This document shows, in pieces, positions 8,200-13,885 of a stretch of 13,885 bases of DNA. Source of the stretch: Sulfuriferula multivorans (GTDB taxonomy: Bacteria > Pseudomonadota > Gammaproteobacteria > Burkholderiales > Thiobacillaceae). The notes below the pieces were generated by a model. It ran no database searches. It was not told where the DNA came from and saw only the letters and a program-made list of their open reading frames with translations. Where the stretch lies: assembly GCA_010365175.1 (NCBI GenBank), contig JAAFGW010000043.1, positions 1 through 13,885 of the forward strand, in the 5' to 3' direction. The translations under genes were made by a program, and so were the position numbers. The stretch's first letter is position 1, and each line of letters begins with the position of its first letter.

Positions 8200-8520
8200 C
8201 TACCTTTTCTTCGAGGGCAAAGATTCGAAATATTTCGCGATCATGCGAATTTGCTCGTCTGTGTACGCGTTCATGAGAGGCGCCATGACTCGCCCCTTGT
8301 TCTCCTGCTTGAATTCGAACAGTTCATCCGCGATCTTGTTGGCCGGCTTGCCATAGAGTTCCTCCATCTTGCCCATGGCCTTGCCATCCGTGCCGTGGCA
8401 CATGGCGCACGTGTTGGCCATCATCTTGGCGGTCGGTGCAGCGGAAGCCGCAGTGGAGTAAATGAATTGCGGGGTGAAAATACAGGCGCATAACAGCAGG
8501 AATCGGGTCGTCGGTCTCAT
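8200..8520 (-). CDS. fccA: monoheme c-type cytochrome, FccA-like subunit
   Basis: Small periplasmic class I cytochrome c, the likely electron-accepting partner of the FAD subunit encoded directly downstream. 106 residues: a Sec signal peptide with a hydrophobic core at about 7-20 and probable cleavage near 27/28 (AASA-A), then one heme-binding CAMCH (38-42). The sixth ligand is probably Met79 or Met83 in GRVMAPLMNAYTDEQI, which resembles the C-terminal half of cytochrome c553/FccA proteins. Only one heme site is present; the Allochromatium FccA has two, while green sulfur bacteria have a one-heme form. The start is well supported by GGAGG 8 nt upstream on the minus strand (about 8529-8533). 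The cytochrome assignment is certain; the FccA role is inferred from the operon. Confidence 0.85.
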   Translation of the reverse strand: MRPTTRFLLLCACIFTPQFIYSTAASAAPTAKMMANTCAMCHGTDGKAMGKMEELYGKPANKIADELFEFKQENKGRVMAPLMNAYTDEQIRMIAKYFESLPSKKR

Positions 8521-8904
8521 ATCTCCACCCTCCAGAAAGGAATCAGTTCAGCATAGACGTTATTCCTCACATGAGGCATTGCATGTGTAGCGGTCTCCAT
8601 GAGGGTTCGTTCCCCAGCCGAGTTCTGGCCGATGCGAATGCCACCTCATAGCAGGCATTCACATGACCTGACAGGCATCACTCAACCGACGGCCTAGGCC
8701 GATGACCAGCCGGTCACAACCAATCAGCCCACAGTCGCTTCCTCGACCACTGCTGCCAGTGGCGCGCTCAGCGCAGAACGCGGCAGCACGAGGCGGGTGG
8801 CTTTGTACGATACCGCACCGACAAGGCCTAGCGCTCGCGAGCAAGATGTCATAACGAACATTTCGTAAAGTTAAGTCGTGTACACGACAAACCGGAGAAG
8901 CGCC
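8521..8904. other. divergent intergenic region fccA / BON gene, palindrome-rich
   Basis: About 385 bases with no supported gene; promoters for both directions must be here. It contains a notable set of perfect dyads: CGGCCTAGGCCG (8690-8701), TGACC-agcc-GGTCA (8703-8716), CCACTG-ctgc-CAGTGG (8747-8762), GCTCGCGAGC (8833-8842), ACGAA-cat-TTCGT (8854-8866) and GTCGTGTACACGAC (8875-8888). Closer to fccA there is CCTCA-ca-TGAGG (8565-8576). No strong sigma70 hexamer pair was found. A 61-codon frame on the minus strand (8659-8844) looks random and lacks a ribosome binding site. Confidence 0.65.
8875..8888. promoter_or_regulatory. 14-bp perfect palindrome, operator candidate upstream of the BON gene
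   Basis: GTCGTGTACACGAC is fully self-complementary and ends 16 nt before the BON gene ATG at 8905, just ahead of the ribosome binding site. Its position fits a dimeric repressor site or a short 5'-leader structure. The binding protein is unknown. Confidence 0.4.
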
Positions 8905-9513
8905 ATGAATATGACCTCATTTTGTAAAAACGCATTCTGCAACGCGCTGATCGCCACCAGTCTGGCTGTCGGATTCGGCATCGGCGTGGCTGATGCGGCC
9001 TCCGATGAAGCAACCAAGCCGCAAGCACATAGCGACGGCGTGGTTGCAATGGTCACCGATACCGCCATCACGGCCAAGGTGAAAGTCAGGCTGATGGGTG
9101 AAGACAGCCTCAAGAAATCCGACATTGACGTCACCACCACCAATGGCGTGGTCACGCTCAAAGGCTCGGCGAGCAGTTCGGATGCAAAGTCCACGGCTGA
9201 GACGGCGGCAAAATCGGTCGAAGGCGTCAAGAGCGTTGATAACAATCTTAGATCGCCCGGGAGCAGCAAGACACTGGCGAAGACAAAGCGGGTCGTATCC
9301 GATAGCTGGATCACCACCAAGGTGAAATCCGAGATTCTCGCTGACAGCATCAGTAAGGGCTTCGAAGTGCACGTGAAGACGATACGCGGCGTGGTGGTTC
9401 TGAAAGGTGCTCTGGCCAACCAGGATGCCATCGATCACGTGAAAGACATCGCTCAAAGTGTGGAGGGTGTGAAGAGCGTGGACACGTCCGACCTCACCGT
9501 TGCAGGCAAGTAA
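8905..9513 (+). CDS. periplasmic protein with two BON domains (OsmY-like)
   Basis: 202 residues from the ATG at 8905, chosen because GGAG (8894-8897) sits 7 nt upstream; an in-frame ATG at 8878 lacks such a site and would overlap the palindrome at 8875-8888. A Sec signal peptide covers about residues 1-31 (hydrophobic ALIATSLAVGFGIGV, cleavage near ADA-A). Two BON domains follow, about 52-115 and 130-200. Each has the pattern of a short helix (TAITAKVKVRL; SWITTKVKSEI), a beta segment ending NGVVTLKG or RGVVVLKG, and a final SVEGVKSVD. BON domains are thought to bind phospholipid or envelope surfaces; OsmY-type proteins respond to osmotic or envelope stress and act in the periplasm. The two domains are similar enough to suggest an internal duplication. 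It lies 77 bp upstream of the c-di-GMP gene. The exact role is unknown. Confidence 0.88.
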   Translation: MNMTSFCKNAFCNALIATSLAVGFGIGVADAASDEATKPQAHSDGVVAMVTDTAITAKVKVRLMGEDSLKKSDIDVTTTNGVVTLKGSASSSDAKSTAETAAKSVEGVKSVDNNLRSPGSSKTLAKTKRVVSDSWITTKVKSEILADSISKGFEVHVKTIRGVVVLKGALANQDAIDHVKDIAQSVEGVKSVDTSDLTVAGK

Positions 9514-9537
9514 CCAGTTTAAATTCCCCTCTTTACG

Positions 9538-9571
9538 CGTTGCGGGGGCATCGGTTTGGCGCGACGCAACG
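9538..9571 (+). promoter_or_regulatory. stem-loop in the leader of the GGDEF-EAL gene
   Basis: CGTTGCG (9538-9544) and CGCAACG (9565-9571) are perfect complements around a 20-nt loop. The structure ends 6 nt before the AAAGGAAG ribosome binding site (9578-9585). There is no T-run, so it is unlikely to terminate transcription. It could influence translation or stability. Confidence 0.35.
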
Positions 9572-9590
9572 TTGATCAAAGGAAGATTAG

Positions 9591-11699
9591 ATGAGTAGTG
9601 TTATGGCGAATAAGATTCTGATTGTCACGGGTGATGCCACCGATGCTAAAACCTTGGGGGATATACTCCACAAGGCAAAAGACGGCCCATTCGACATCGA
9701 ATGGGTAACGCGACTCACCGACGCACTAGAGCGGCTGCGCGCAGGGGGTATTGACGCGATTTTGGTGGATTTGTCGCTATCCGATAGCCAAGGGATCGAA
9801 ACATTCGACACGCTGTTCGGCGCCGCGCCCCAGACGCCGATCTTGACGCTTAGTGCAGAGGAGGACGAAGCGCTTGCGACGGAAGCGGTGCAGCGCGGCT
9901 CGCAAGGCTATCTGTCGAAAGGCCACTTTGGCAGCTATCTGGTACCGCAATCGCTGCGCAACATCATCCAGCGCAAGGCCGTCGAGGAAACGCTTTACCT
10001 GGAAAAAGCGCGTGCCGAAATCACCCTCAACTCGATCAGCGACGCGGTCATCGGCACCGATATGTCAGGCAATGTCGACTATCTGAACGTTGCTGCGGAA
10101 CACATGACCGGATGGTTGATGGAAGAAGCGCGCGGACATCCCATCAGTGAGGTGATGCAAATCATCAATGGCGCGACGGGAAAACCCGAGACCAATCCGG
10201 TCGAATTGGTACTGCAGCAAAACAAACCCATGGGATTGGTTGCGGGTACGATCCTGATCCGGCGCGATGGGCGCAAAGTGGCGATAGAAGATTCCTCCGC
10301 GCCAATCCACGACTTGAACGGAAAAATTTCCGGTTCGGTAATTGTGTTCCACGATATCACGGCAGCGGAGGCGATGGCCAAGAAAATGGCGCATCTGGCG
10401 CAACACGATTTCCTCACCAATTTGCCAAACCGCGTGCTGTTGAACGATCGCATCGAGCAGGCGATCATCCTGGCGGAACGACGCGGCACGACGCTCGCCG
10501 TGTTATTCGTGGATCTGGACAATTTCAAGCACATCAACGATTCGCTTGGCCACGCCGTCGGCGATCAACTGCTGCAATCCGTGGCTCAACGGCTGACTTC
10601 TTGCGTGCGCAGTTCCGACACGGTCAGCCGGCAGGGCGGTGATGAATTCGTGATACTGGTGTCAGAAGACAAGTATGTGGAAGACGCTGCCTTGATTGCC
10701 GACAAGATACTCGCTGCGCTGGAAGCACCGCACTCCATTGCCGGGAATACGCTGCATGTAACGCCCAGCATAGGCATCAGCGTTTATCCTGCGGACGCCA
10801 GGGATGCGGAAACGCTGGTCAAGAATGCGGATACCGCGATGTACCGCGCCAAGGGAAAAGGACGTAACAACTACCAGTTTTTCACGAGCGACATGAACGT
10901 TCGCGCGGTCGAGCGGCAAACCATAGAGACGCATTTACGGCATGCACTGGAGCGGCAGGAATTCGTGTTGCATTACCAGCCCAAGGTCAATCTGGCTACC
11001 GGCAAGATTACTGGCGCCGAAGCCTTGCTGCGCTGGATGCATCCGCAGTGGGGCATGGTGTTGCCTGATCGCTTCGTGACGATCGCGGAAGAGAGCGGCC
11101 TGATTGTGCCGATCGGCCGCTGGGTGTTGCGCGAAGCATGTGCACAAGTCAGGCGCTGGGAAGAGGCCGGATTGAATCCGGCTTCGATTGCCGTCAATAT
11201 CTCCGCCCTGGAATTCCGCCACAAGGATTTCGTGGAGGGCGTGCGCACCATCCTGAACGAGACCGGGCTGGCGCCACGCTGTCTGCAACTGGAAATTACC
11301 GAAAGCGTGTTGATGCGCAATGCTGAGTCCAGCACTGCGATACTTCAGCGGCTCAAGAATATGGGGGTGCAGCTGGCGGTGGACGACTTTGGCACCGGCT
11401 ATTCCAGTTTGAGTTATCTGCATCAATTTCCGATCGATGTCCTCAAAATCGACCAGTCATTCGTGCAGGACATTGCTTCCCATAAAGGCAATGGCATCAT
11501 CGTCAGCGCCGTCATCGCCATGGGCACCAGCCTCAAACAACGGGTGGTCGCCGAAGGCGTGGAAGAACAGGAGCAACTGGCCTTCTTGAAGGCGCGCAAT
11601 TGCGAAGAGGGACAAGGCTATTTCTTCAGCCTGCCTCTCATTGCCGAGCAATACGCCGCGCTGCTGGCAGCAGGGATACCCGGCACGGTCTCTCATTGA
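9591..11699 (+). CDS. receiver-PAS-GGDEF-EAL c-di-GMP signalling protein
   Basis: 702-residue cytoplasmic regulator predicted to make and degrade cyclic di-GMP. Domains: receiver about 8-120, PAS about 140-258, GGDEF about 265-430, EAL about 440-690. No membrane segment is seen. The GGDEF domain looks active: DLDNFKHIND (308-317), intact GGDEF (349-353) and the inhibitory RxxD I-site (Arg340-Asp343). The EAL domain also keeps its catalytic set: EAL (477-479), Asn536, Glu568, DDFGTG (598-603), Lys619, Glu655 and Gln675. The receiver keeps phospho-acceptor Asp60 and Lys110 but has Thr13-Gly14 where the Mg-binding acidic pair is expected. The start at 9591 is supported by AAAGGAAG (9578-9585); an internal ATG at 9603 is possible. 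It may be co-transcribed with the BON gene. No sensor kinase is nearby. Confidence 0.95.
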   Translation: MSSVMANKILIVTGDATDAKTLGDILHKAKDGPFDIEWVTRLTDALERLRAGGIDAILVDLSLSDSQGIETFDTLFGAAPQTPILTLSAEEDEALATEAVQRGSQGYLSKGHFGSYLVPQSLRNIIQRKAVEETLYLEKARAEITLNSISDAVIGTDMSGNVDYLNVAAEHMTGWLMEEARGHPISEVMQIINGATGKPETNPVELVLQQNKPMGLVAGTILIRRDGRKVAIEDSSAPIHDLNGKISGSVIVFHDITAAEAMAKKMAHLAQHDFLTNLPNRVLLNDRIEQAIILAERRGTTLAVLFVDLDNFKHINDSLGHAVGDQLLQSVAQRLTSCVRSSDTVSRQGGDEFVILVSEDKYVEDAALIADKILAALEAPHSIAGNTLHVTPSIGISVYPADARDAETLVKNADTAMYRAKGKGRNNYQFFTSDMNVRAVERQTIETHLRHALERQEFVLHYQPKVNLATGKITGAEALLRWMHPQWGMVLPDRFVTIAEESGLIVPIGRWVLREACAQVRRWEEAGLNPASIAVNISALEFRHKDFVEGVRTILNETGLAPRCLQLEITESVLMRNAESSTAILQRLKNMGVQLAVDDFGTGYSSLSYLHQFPIDVLKIDQSFVQDIASHKGNGIIVSAVIAMGTSLKQRVVAEGVEEQEQLAFLKARNCEEGQGYFFSLPLIAEQYAALLAAGIPGTVSH

Positions 11700-11745
11700 T
11701 GGCGTTGTTGCCCATCCATGAAAAGGGTCCCGGCTGTAGACCGAT

Positions 11746-11922
11746 TCATCGTAAAGTAAGTTGACGGAAAAGGTGGTAACGTTTACGTGCAATGCCTGTG
11801 CCCACATCACGATGTTCGGTGACGTCACGCTCCCATGCGTCAACGATGGGGCATTCGCCACCCTGCTCGGCGCCGAGTGAACCGGAGCCGCATAACATTG
11901 CCACAAGAAGCAGTGCGGTCAC
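11746..11922 (-). CDS. possible small secreted protein, unrecognised
   Basis: Open frame of 58 codons starting at GTG (11922-11920) and ending in TGA, with a TAG stop two codons upstream of the start. The translation starts VTALLLVAMLCGSGSLGAEQ, which looks like a short Sec signal peptide with cleavage near Gly-Ala/Glu. A mature part of about 40 residues follows, charged and carrying one cysteine (GECPIVDAWERDV) and a basic tail (ARKRYHLFRQLTLR). I do not recognise the family. Against it: the ribosome binding site is poor (only AGG close to the GTG), the start is non-ATG, and the length is within chance. It points toward the 3' end of the c-di-GMP gene, and could be the remnant of a longer gene. 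Confidence 0.25.
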   Translation of the reverse strand: MTALLLVAMLCGSGSLGAEQGGECPIVDAWERDVTEHRDVGTGIARKRYHLFRQLTLR

Positions 11923-12298
11923 GGCCTATGGAGATGCTGTGGCTGTCATCCACTGCACGAGCGGACAGTCACTAGTCTTGCATTTAGAGTCCGAGAAGGG
12001 TCCGGGACCGTCCCCCGCTACTGACGAAAGATGCCGTTCATGCAGCGTGTCGCGGCAACGTCAGCAACCCACACAACTCCAGCTATTCAACTGTGCAAGC
12101 GCCACCGGTAGCTTCGACCGATCGTCGGAAGTACGCGTCGATTTCACGTCTGACAGCTTTCCGTCCTACAGAGGCCACCAAGTAACACCTTTTCCCCGCC
12201 CTGCCAGTGACGGTTCCCCGCCGCACTCACCTCCTCTCGCCCGGACTGATCAAAAAAAAGATAAATTCAGTTGGGTGGCTCAGAAATTGGGTGACCCT

Positions 12299-12326
12299 GT
12301 TGTATGAAAAAAGTTGTATAAAAAAG
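12299..12326. repeat. tandem 14-bp direct repeat with A-tracts
   Basis: GTTGTATGAAAAAA (12299-12312) is followed at once by GTTGTATAAAAAAG (12313-12326). The two 14-mers differ at the eighth and the last base only. The unit ends in an A-tract, so the tracts recur 13 bp apart. Two copies of TTGGGTG lie just upstream. This could be a paired binding site or curved DNA in the control region of the sugar kinase, about 250 bp before its start. Confidence 0.6.
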
Positions 12327-12576
12327 CATGCCTATAGATGGCCCATGGCCTTTCGATTAAAAAAGTCATACACCCCCTCATTAGCAAACAGTGGCCGTCT
12401 GCAAGAGCGAAGACAAGGTAGTCAGCCGATCTACGATCAACTGGCAAGCTTGCGTATTTGAATGTTATATAGCCAAAACTCGCCTGGTTCGGGGCCGGAT
12501 CGTTAGACCTTTCTCCGATCATGTGTTGTTATTCTATTGTATTGTTCACGAGCGAAATGAGATACGAATCCACTTG

Positions 12577-13539
12577 ATGACTCAGCCCATAGCTTCCAGT
12601 CAGACTACCCCACGGTCTCCTCAGACTTTGGGCAGAAAAAATGGCACTGTCGTGCTGTTTGGCGAGGTATTGGCGGATATTTTCCCGGATCGGGCGGTAT
12701 TGGGTGGTGCACCGTTTAATGTTGCGTGTCATCTCAAGGCTTTTGGGCAGCATCCTGTATTGATCACCCGCCTGGGGGAAGATGCCTTGCGCGATGAAGT
12801 GATGGATGCGATGACCCAAAAAGGGTTGGACACGCTTGGGGTCCAGTTCGACAAACACTATCCGACAGGACAGGTACGGGTGCATATCGAAGAGGGTGGG
12901 CATCGCTTTGAAATACTGCCTACGCAGGCTTACGACTTTATTCATCCGGGCGTGGCGCGCCTGACGCTGCTCTCGGCACATCCTGCGCTGGTTTATTTTG
13001 GCACGCTGGCACAGCGACATACGGTTTCCCGGCAGGCATTGAAAACCTTGTTGAGAGGCGCCCAGTCAGCGCGGTTTCTGGATATTAATTTACGCCCCCC
13101 GTGGTACGACCAAAAAGCCCTGATCCATTCACTGAAGTACGCAGAAATCGTAAAGCTGAACGATGCCGAGCTGAGCGAGCTGGCCTCGATGTTCGGCTTG
13201 CCGGGAGCCGATCCCCACGAACAGGCCTGGGCATTGATGGAACAATTTGAACTTGAACAGGTACTCGTCACCCGTGGTGATGCGGGCGCCTGGCATATGG
13301 ATCGGGACGGCATGATGGCTGAGGCGGCGCTTTCGAACCGTGTCGTCAAGCTGGTTGATACGGTTGGTGCGGGTGATGGGTTTGCCTCGGTTTTCATGCT
13401 GGGGTCGCTATGCGGTTGGCCTATACTCAAGACGCTGGAGCGGGCCAACACTTTTGCTGCTGCGATCTGCGAAGTTCGCGGCGCGGTGCCTGATCAGATG
13501 GCGTTCTATGAACCATTCAAAGAAGCGTGGGGCGTATGA
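12577..13539 (+). CDS. PfkB-family sugar kinase, probable fructokinase
   Basis: 320 residues from the ATG at 12577. The enzyme phosphorylates a sugar with ATP; fructose to fructose 6-phosphate is the likely reaction because the next gene, overlapping it, encodes a sucrose-phosphate synthase. The N-terminal ribokinase motif is FGEVLADIFPDRAVLGGAPFN (28-48; GGAPFN 43-48). The C-terminal PfkB signature is VDTVGAGDGFASVF (260-273), with catalytic base Asp267 and the anion-hole glycines. Length and order match the PfkB family. The frame stays open upstream to a GTG at 12391, but that 62-residue extension is Cys/Arg-rich and unlike the family. The ATG at 12577 has only a poor ribosome binding site, so the start is moderately sure. 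2-keto-3-deoxygluconate kinase or another PfkB specificity cannot be excluded from sequence alone. Confidence 0.88.
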   Translation: MTQPIASSQTTPRSPQTLGRKNGTVVLFGEVLADIFPDRAVLGGAPFNVACHLKAFGQHPVLITRLGEDALRDEVMDAMTQKGLDTLGVQFDKHYPTGQVRVHIEEGGHRFEILPTQAYDFIHPGVARLTLLSAHPALVYFGTLAQRHTVSRQALKTLLRGAQSARFLDINLRPPWYDQKALIHSLKYAEIVKLNDAELSELASMFGLPGADPHEQAWALMEQFELEQVLVTRGDAGAWHMDRDGMMAEAALSNRVVKLVDTVGAGDGFASVFMLGSLCGWPILKTLERANTFAAAICEVRGAVPDQMAFYEPFKEAWGV

Positions 13540-13885
13540 AAAAACAGTCTCAGGCCACCAAACGGCCTTTGTACATTGTGTTGATTAGCGTGCATGGCTT
13601 AATTCGTGGCCAACAACTTGAGTTAGGGCGCGACGCGGATACCGGCGGGCAAACCAAATATGTTGTGGAACTTGCCCGGGCGCTGGGCGAACGGGGCGAT
13701 GTCGAAAAAGTGGTTTTATTGACCCGGCGCATCATCGACGATCAGGTTGATGCCGACTATGCCGAACCATTTGAAGCTTTGTCGGACAAGGTGGAGATCG
13801 TGCGCATCGAGTGCGGCGAGCCAAAATATCTCCCCAAGGAGATGTTGTGGGGCTCGCTGGAAACCTTTTCCGACAACGCACTGAC
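13536..13885 (+). CDS. sps: sucrose-phosphate synthase, N-terminal part (cut by window end)
   Basis: First 116 codons of a GT4-family glycosyltransferase. The full enzyme would join UDP-glucose and fructose 6-phosphate to sucrose 6-phosphate in the cytoplasm. The start of the synthase domain is very characteristic: LYIVLISVHGLIRG (12-25), then LELGRDADTGGQTKYVVEL (28-46), whose GGQ segment lies at the donor/acceptor site. Then come LLTRRI (61-66) and IECGEPKYLPKEMLW (91-105). The protein lacks the long regulatory N-terminus of sucrose synthase, which favours sucrose-phosphate synthase. The ATG at 13536 overlaps the TGA of the kinase gene in ATGA, so the two are one translationally coupled operon. 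Whether a sucrose-phosphatase domain is fused at the C-terminus cannot be seen here. Confidence 0.92.
   Translation, partial: MKKQSQATKRPLYIVLISVHGLIRGQQLELGRDADTGGQTKYVVELARALGERGDVEKVVLLTRRIIDDQVDADYAEPFEALSDKVEIVRIECGEPKYLPKEMLWGSLETFSDNAL

Larger units (their letters stand above)
11700..12576. other. long intergenic region between the c-di-GMP gene and the sucrose operon
   Basis: Nearly 880 bases with no strong gene. The first part (11746-11922, minus) contains a possible 58-codon secreted protein, listed separately. 11998-12014 carries two overlapping palindromes. The stretch 12250-12365 is AT-rich, with A-tracts at 12252-12259, 12307-12312, 12320-12325 and 12359-12364, a tandem 14-mer and two TTGGGTG copies (12271-12277, 12287-12293). 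The region just before the sugar kinase (12450-12540) is also AT-rich and probably carries its promoter, although no clean -35/-10 pair was found. A serine-rich open frame at 11792-12307 on the plus strand has no ribosome binding site and looks like chance. Confidence 0.55.

Noticed and set aside
11699..11764. 21-codon frame overlapping the stop of the c-di-GMP gene (TGATG)
   Set aside because: Very short, proline/lysine mixture with no domain, and the overlap can arise by chance.
11792..12307. 171-codon plus-strand frame in the spacer
   Set aside because: Ser/Pro/Arg-rich, low complexity, no Shine-Dalgarno sequence, no recognisable domain; it runs through the AT-rich control region.
12391..12576. 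62-codon N-terminal extension of the sugar kinase from a GTG
   Set aside because: PfkB kinases begin a short distance before the GEVLADIF motif. The extension is Cys/Arg-rich and unlike the family, so ATG 12577 is preferred.
1..13885. tRNA, rRNA, CRISPR array, insertion sequence
   Set aside because: No tRNA T-arm (GGTTCGAATCC type), no regularly spaced repeats, no transposase motif and no paired terminal repeats were seen on either strand.

Overview
The window looks like chromosome of a chemolithotrophic, sulfur-oxidising betaproteobacterium, probably of the Nitrosomonadales/Thiobacillus type. Three observations support this. parE and parC are adjacent and overlap by 4 bp, and both proteins read as betaproteobacterial in type. 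A flavocytochrome c sulfide dehydrogenase pair (fccA-fccB) is present. A sucrose-synthesis pair (PfkB fructokinase plus sucrose-phosphate synthase) closes the window. The lineage is an inference from remembered family patterns, not from a search. By eye the left half is clearly richer in G+C than the right end.

Layout, left to right. 1-184 has no gene I can support. 185-1750 (-) encodes an NhaC-type Na+/H+ antiporter. 1751-2103 is the divergent spacer between nhaC and parE. 2104-6449 (+) is the parE-parC topoisomerase IV operon. 6450-6905 is a convergent spacer with no clear gene. 6906-8520 (-) is fccA-fccB, a periplasmic monoheme cytochrome c followed by a Tat-exported FAD sulfide dehydrogenase. 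8521-8904 is a divergent spacer unusually rich in perfect dyads. 8905-9513 (+) encodes a periplasmic protein with two BON domains. 9591-11699 (+) encodes a receiver-PAS-GGDEF-EAL protein. 11700-12576 is a long spacer with AT-rich repeats and a possible small secreted protein on the minus strand. 12577-13539 (+) encodes a fructokinase-like PfkB sugar kinase. 13536-13885 (+) is the start of a sucrose-phosphate synthase cut by the window end.

How the genes work together. parE and parC form one translationally coupled operon for the A2B2 topoisomerase IV. fccA and fccB form one two-subunit periplasmic complex that oxidises sulfide and passes electrons to c-type cytochromes. The BON protein and the c-di-GMP enzyme lie 77 bp apart in the same direction and may share a transcript. 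The fructokinase and the sucrose-phosphate synthase overlap by ATGA and are linked metabolically through fructose 6-phosphate, which fits sucrose made as an osmolyte or reserve. No mobile element, CRISPR array, tRNA or rRNA was recognised.

No complete new system is evident. The best leads are the palindrome cluster in front of the BON gene, the tandem 14-mers and A-tracts in front of the sucrose operon, the degenerate receiver domain, the unusual quinolone-site residue in ParC, and a 58-codon secreted-protein candidate.
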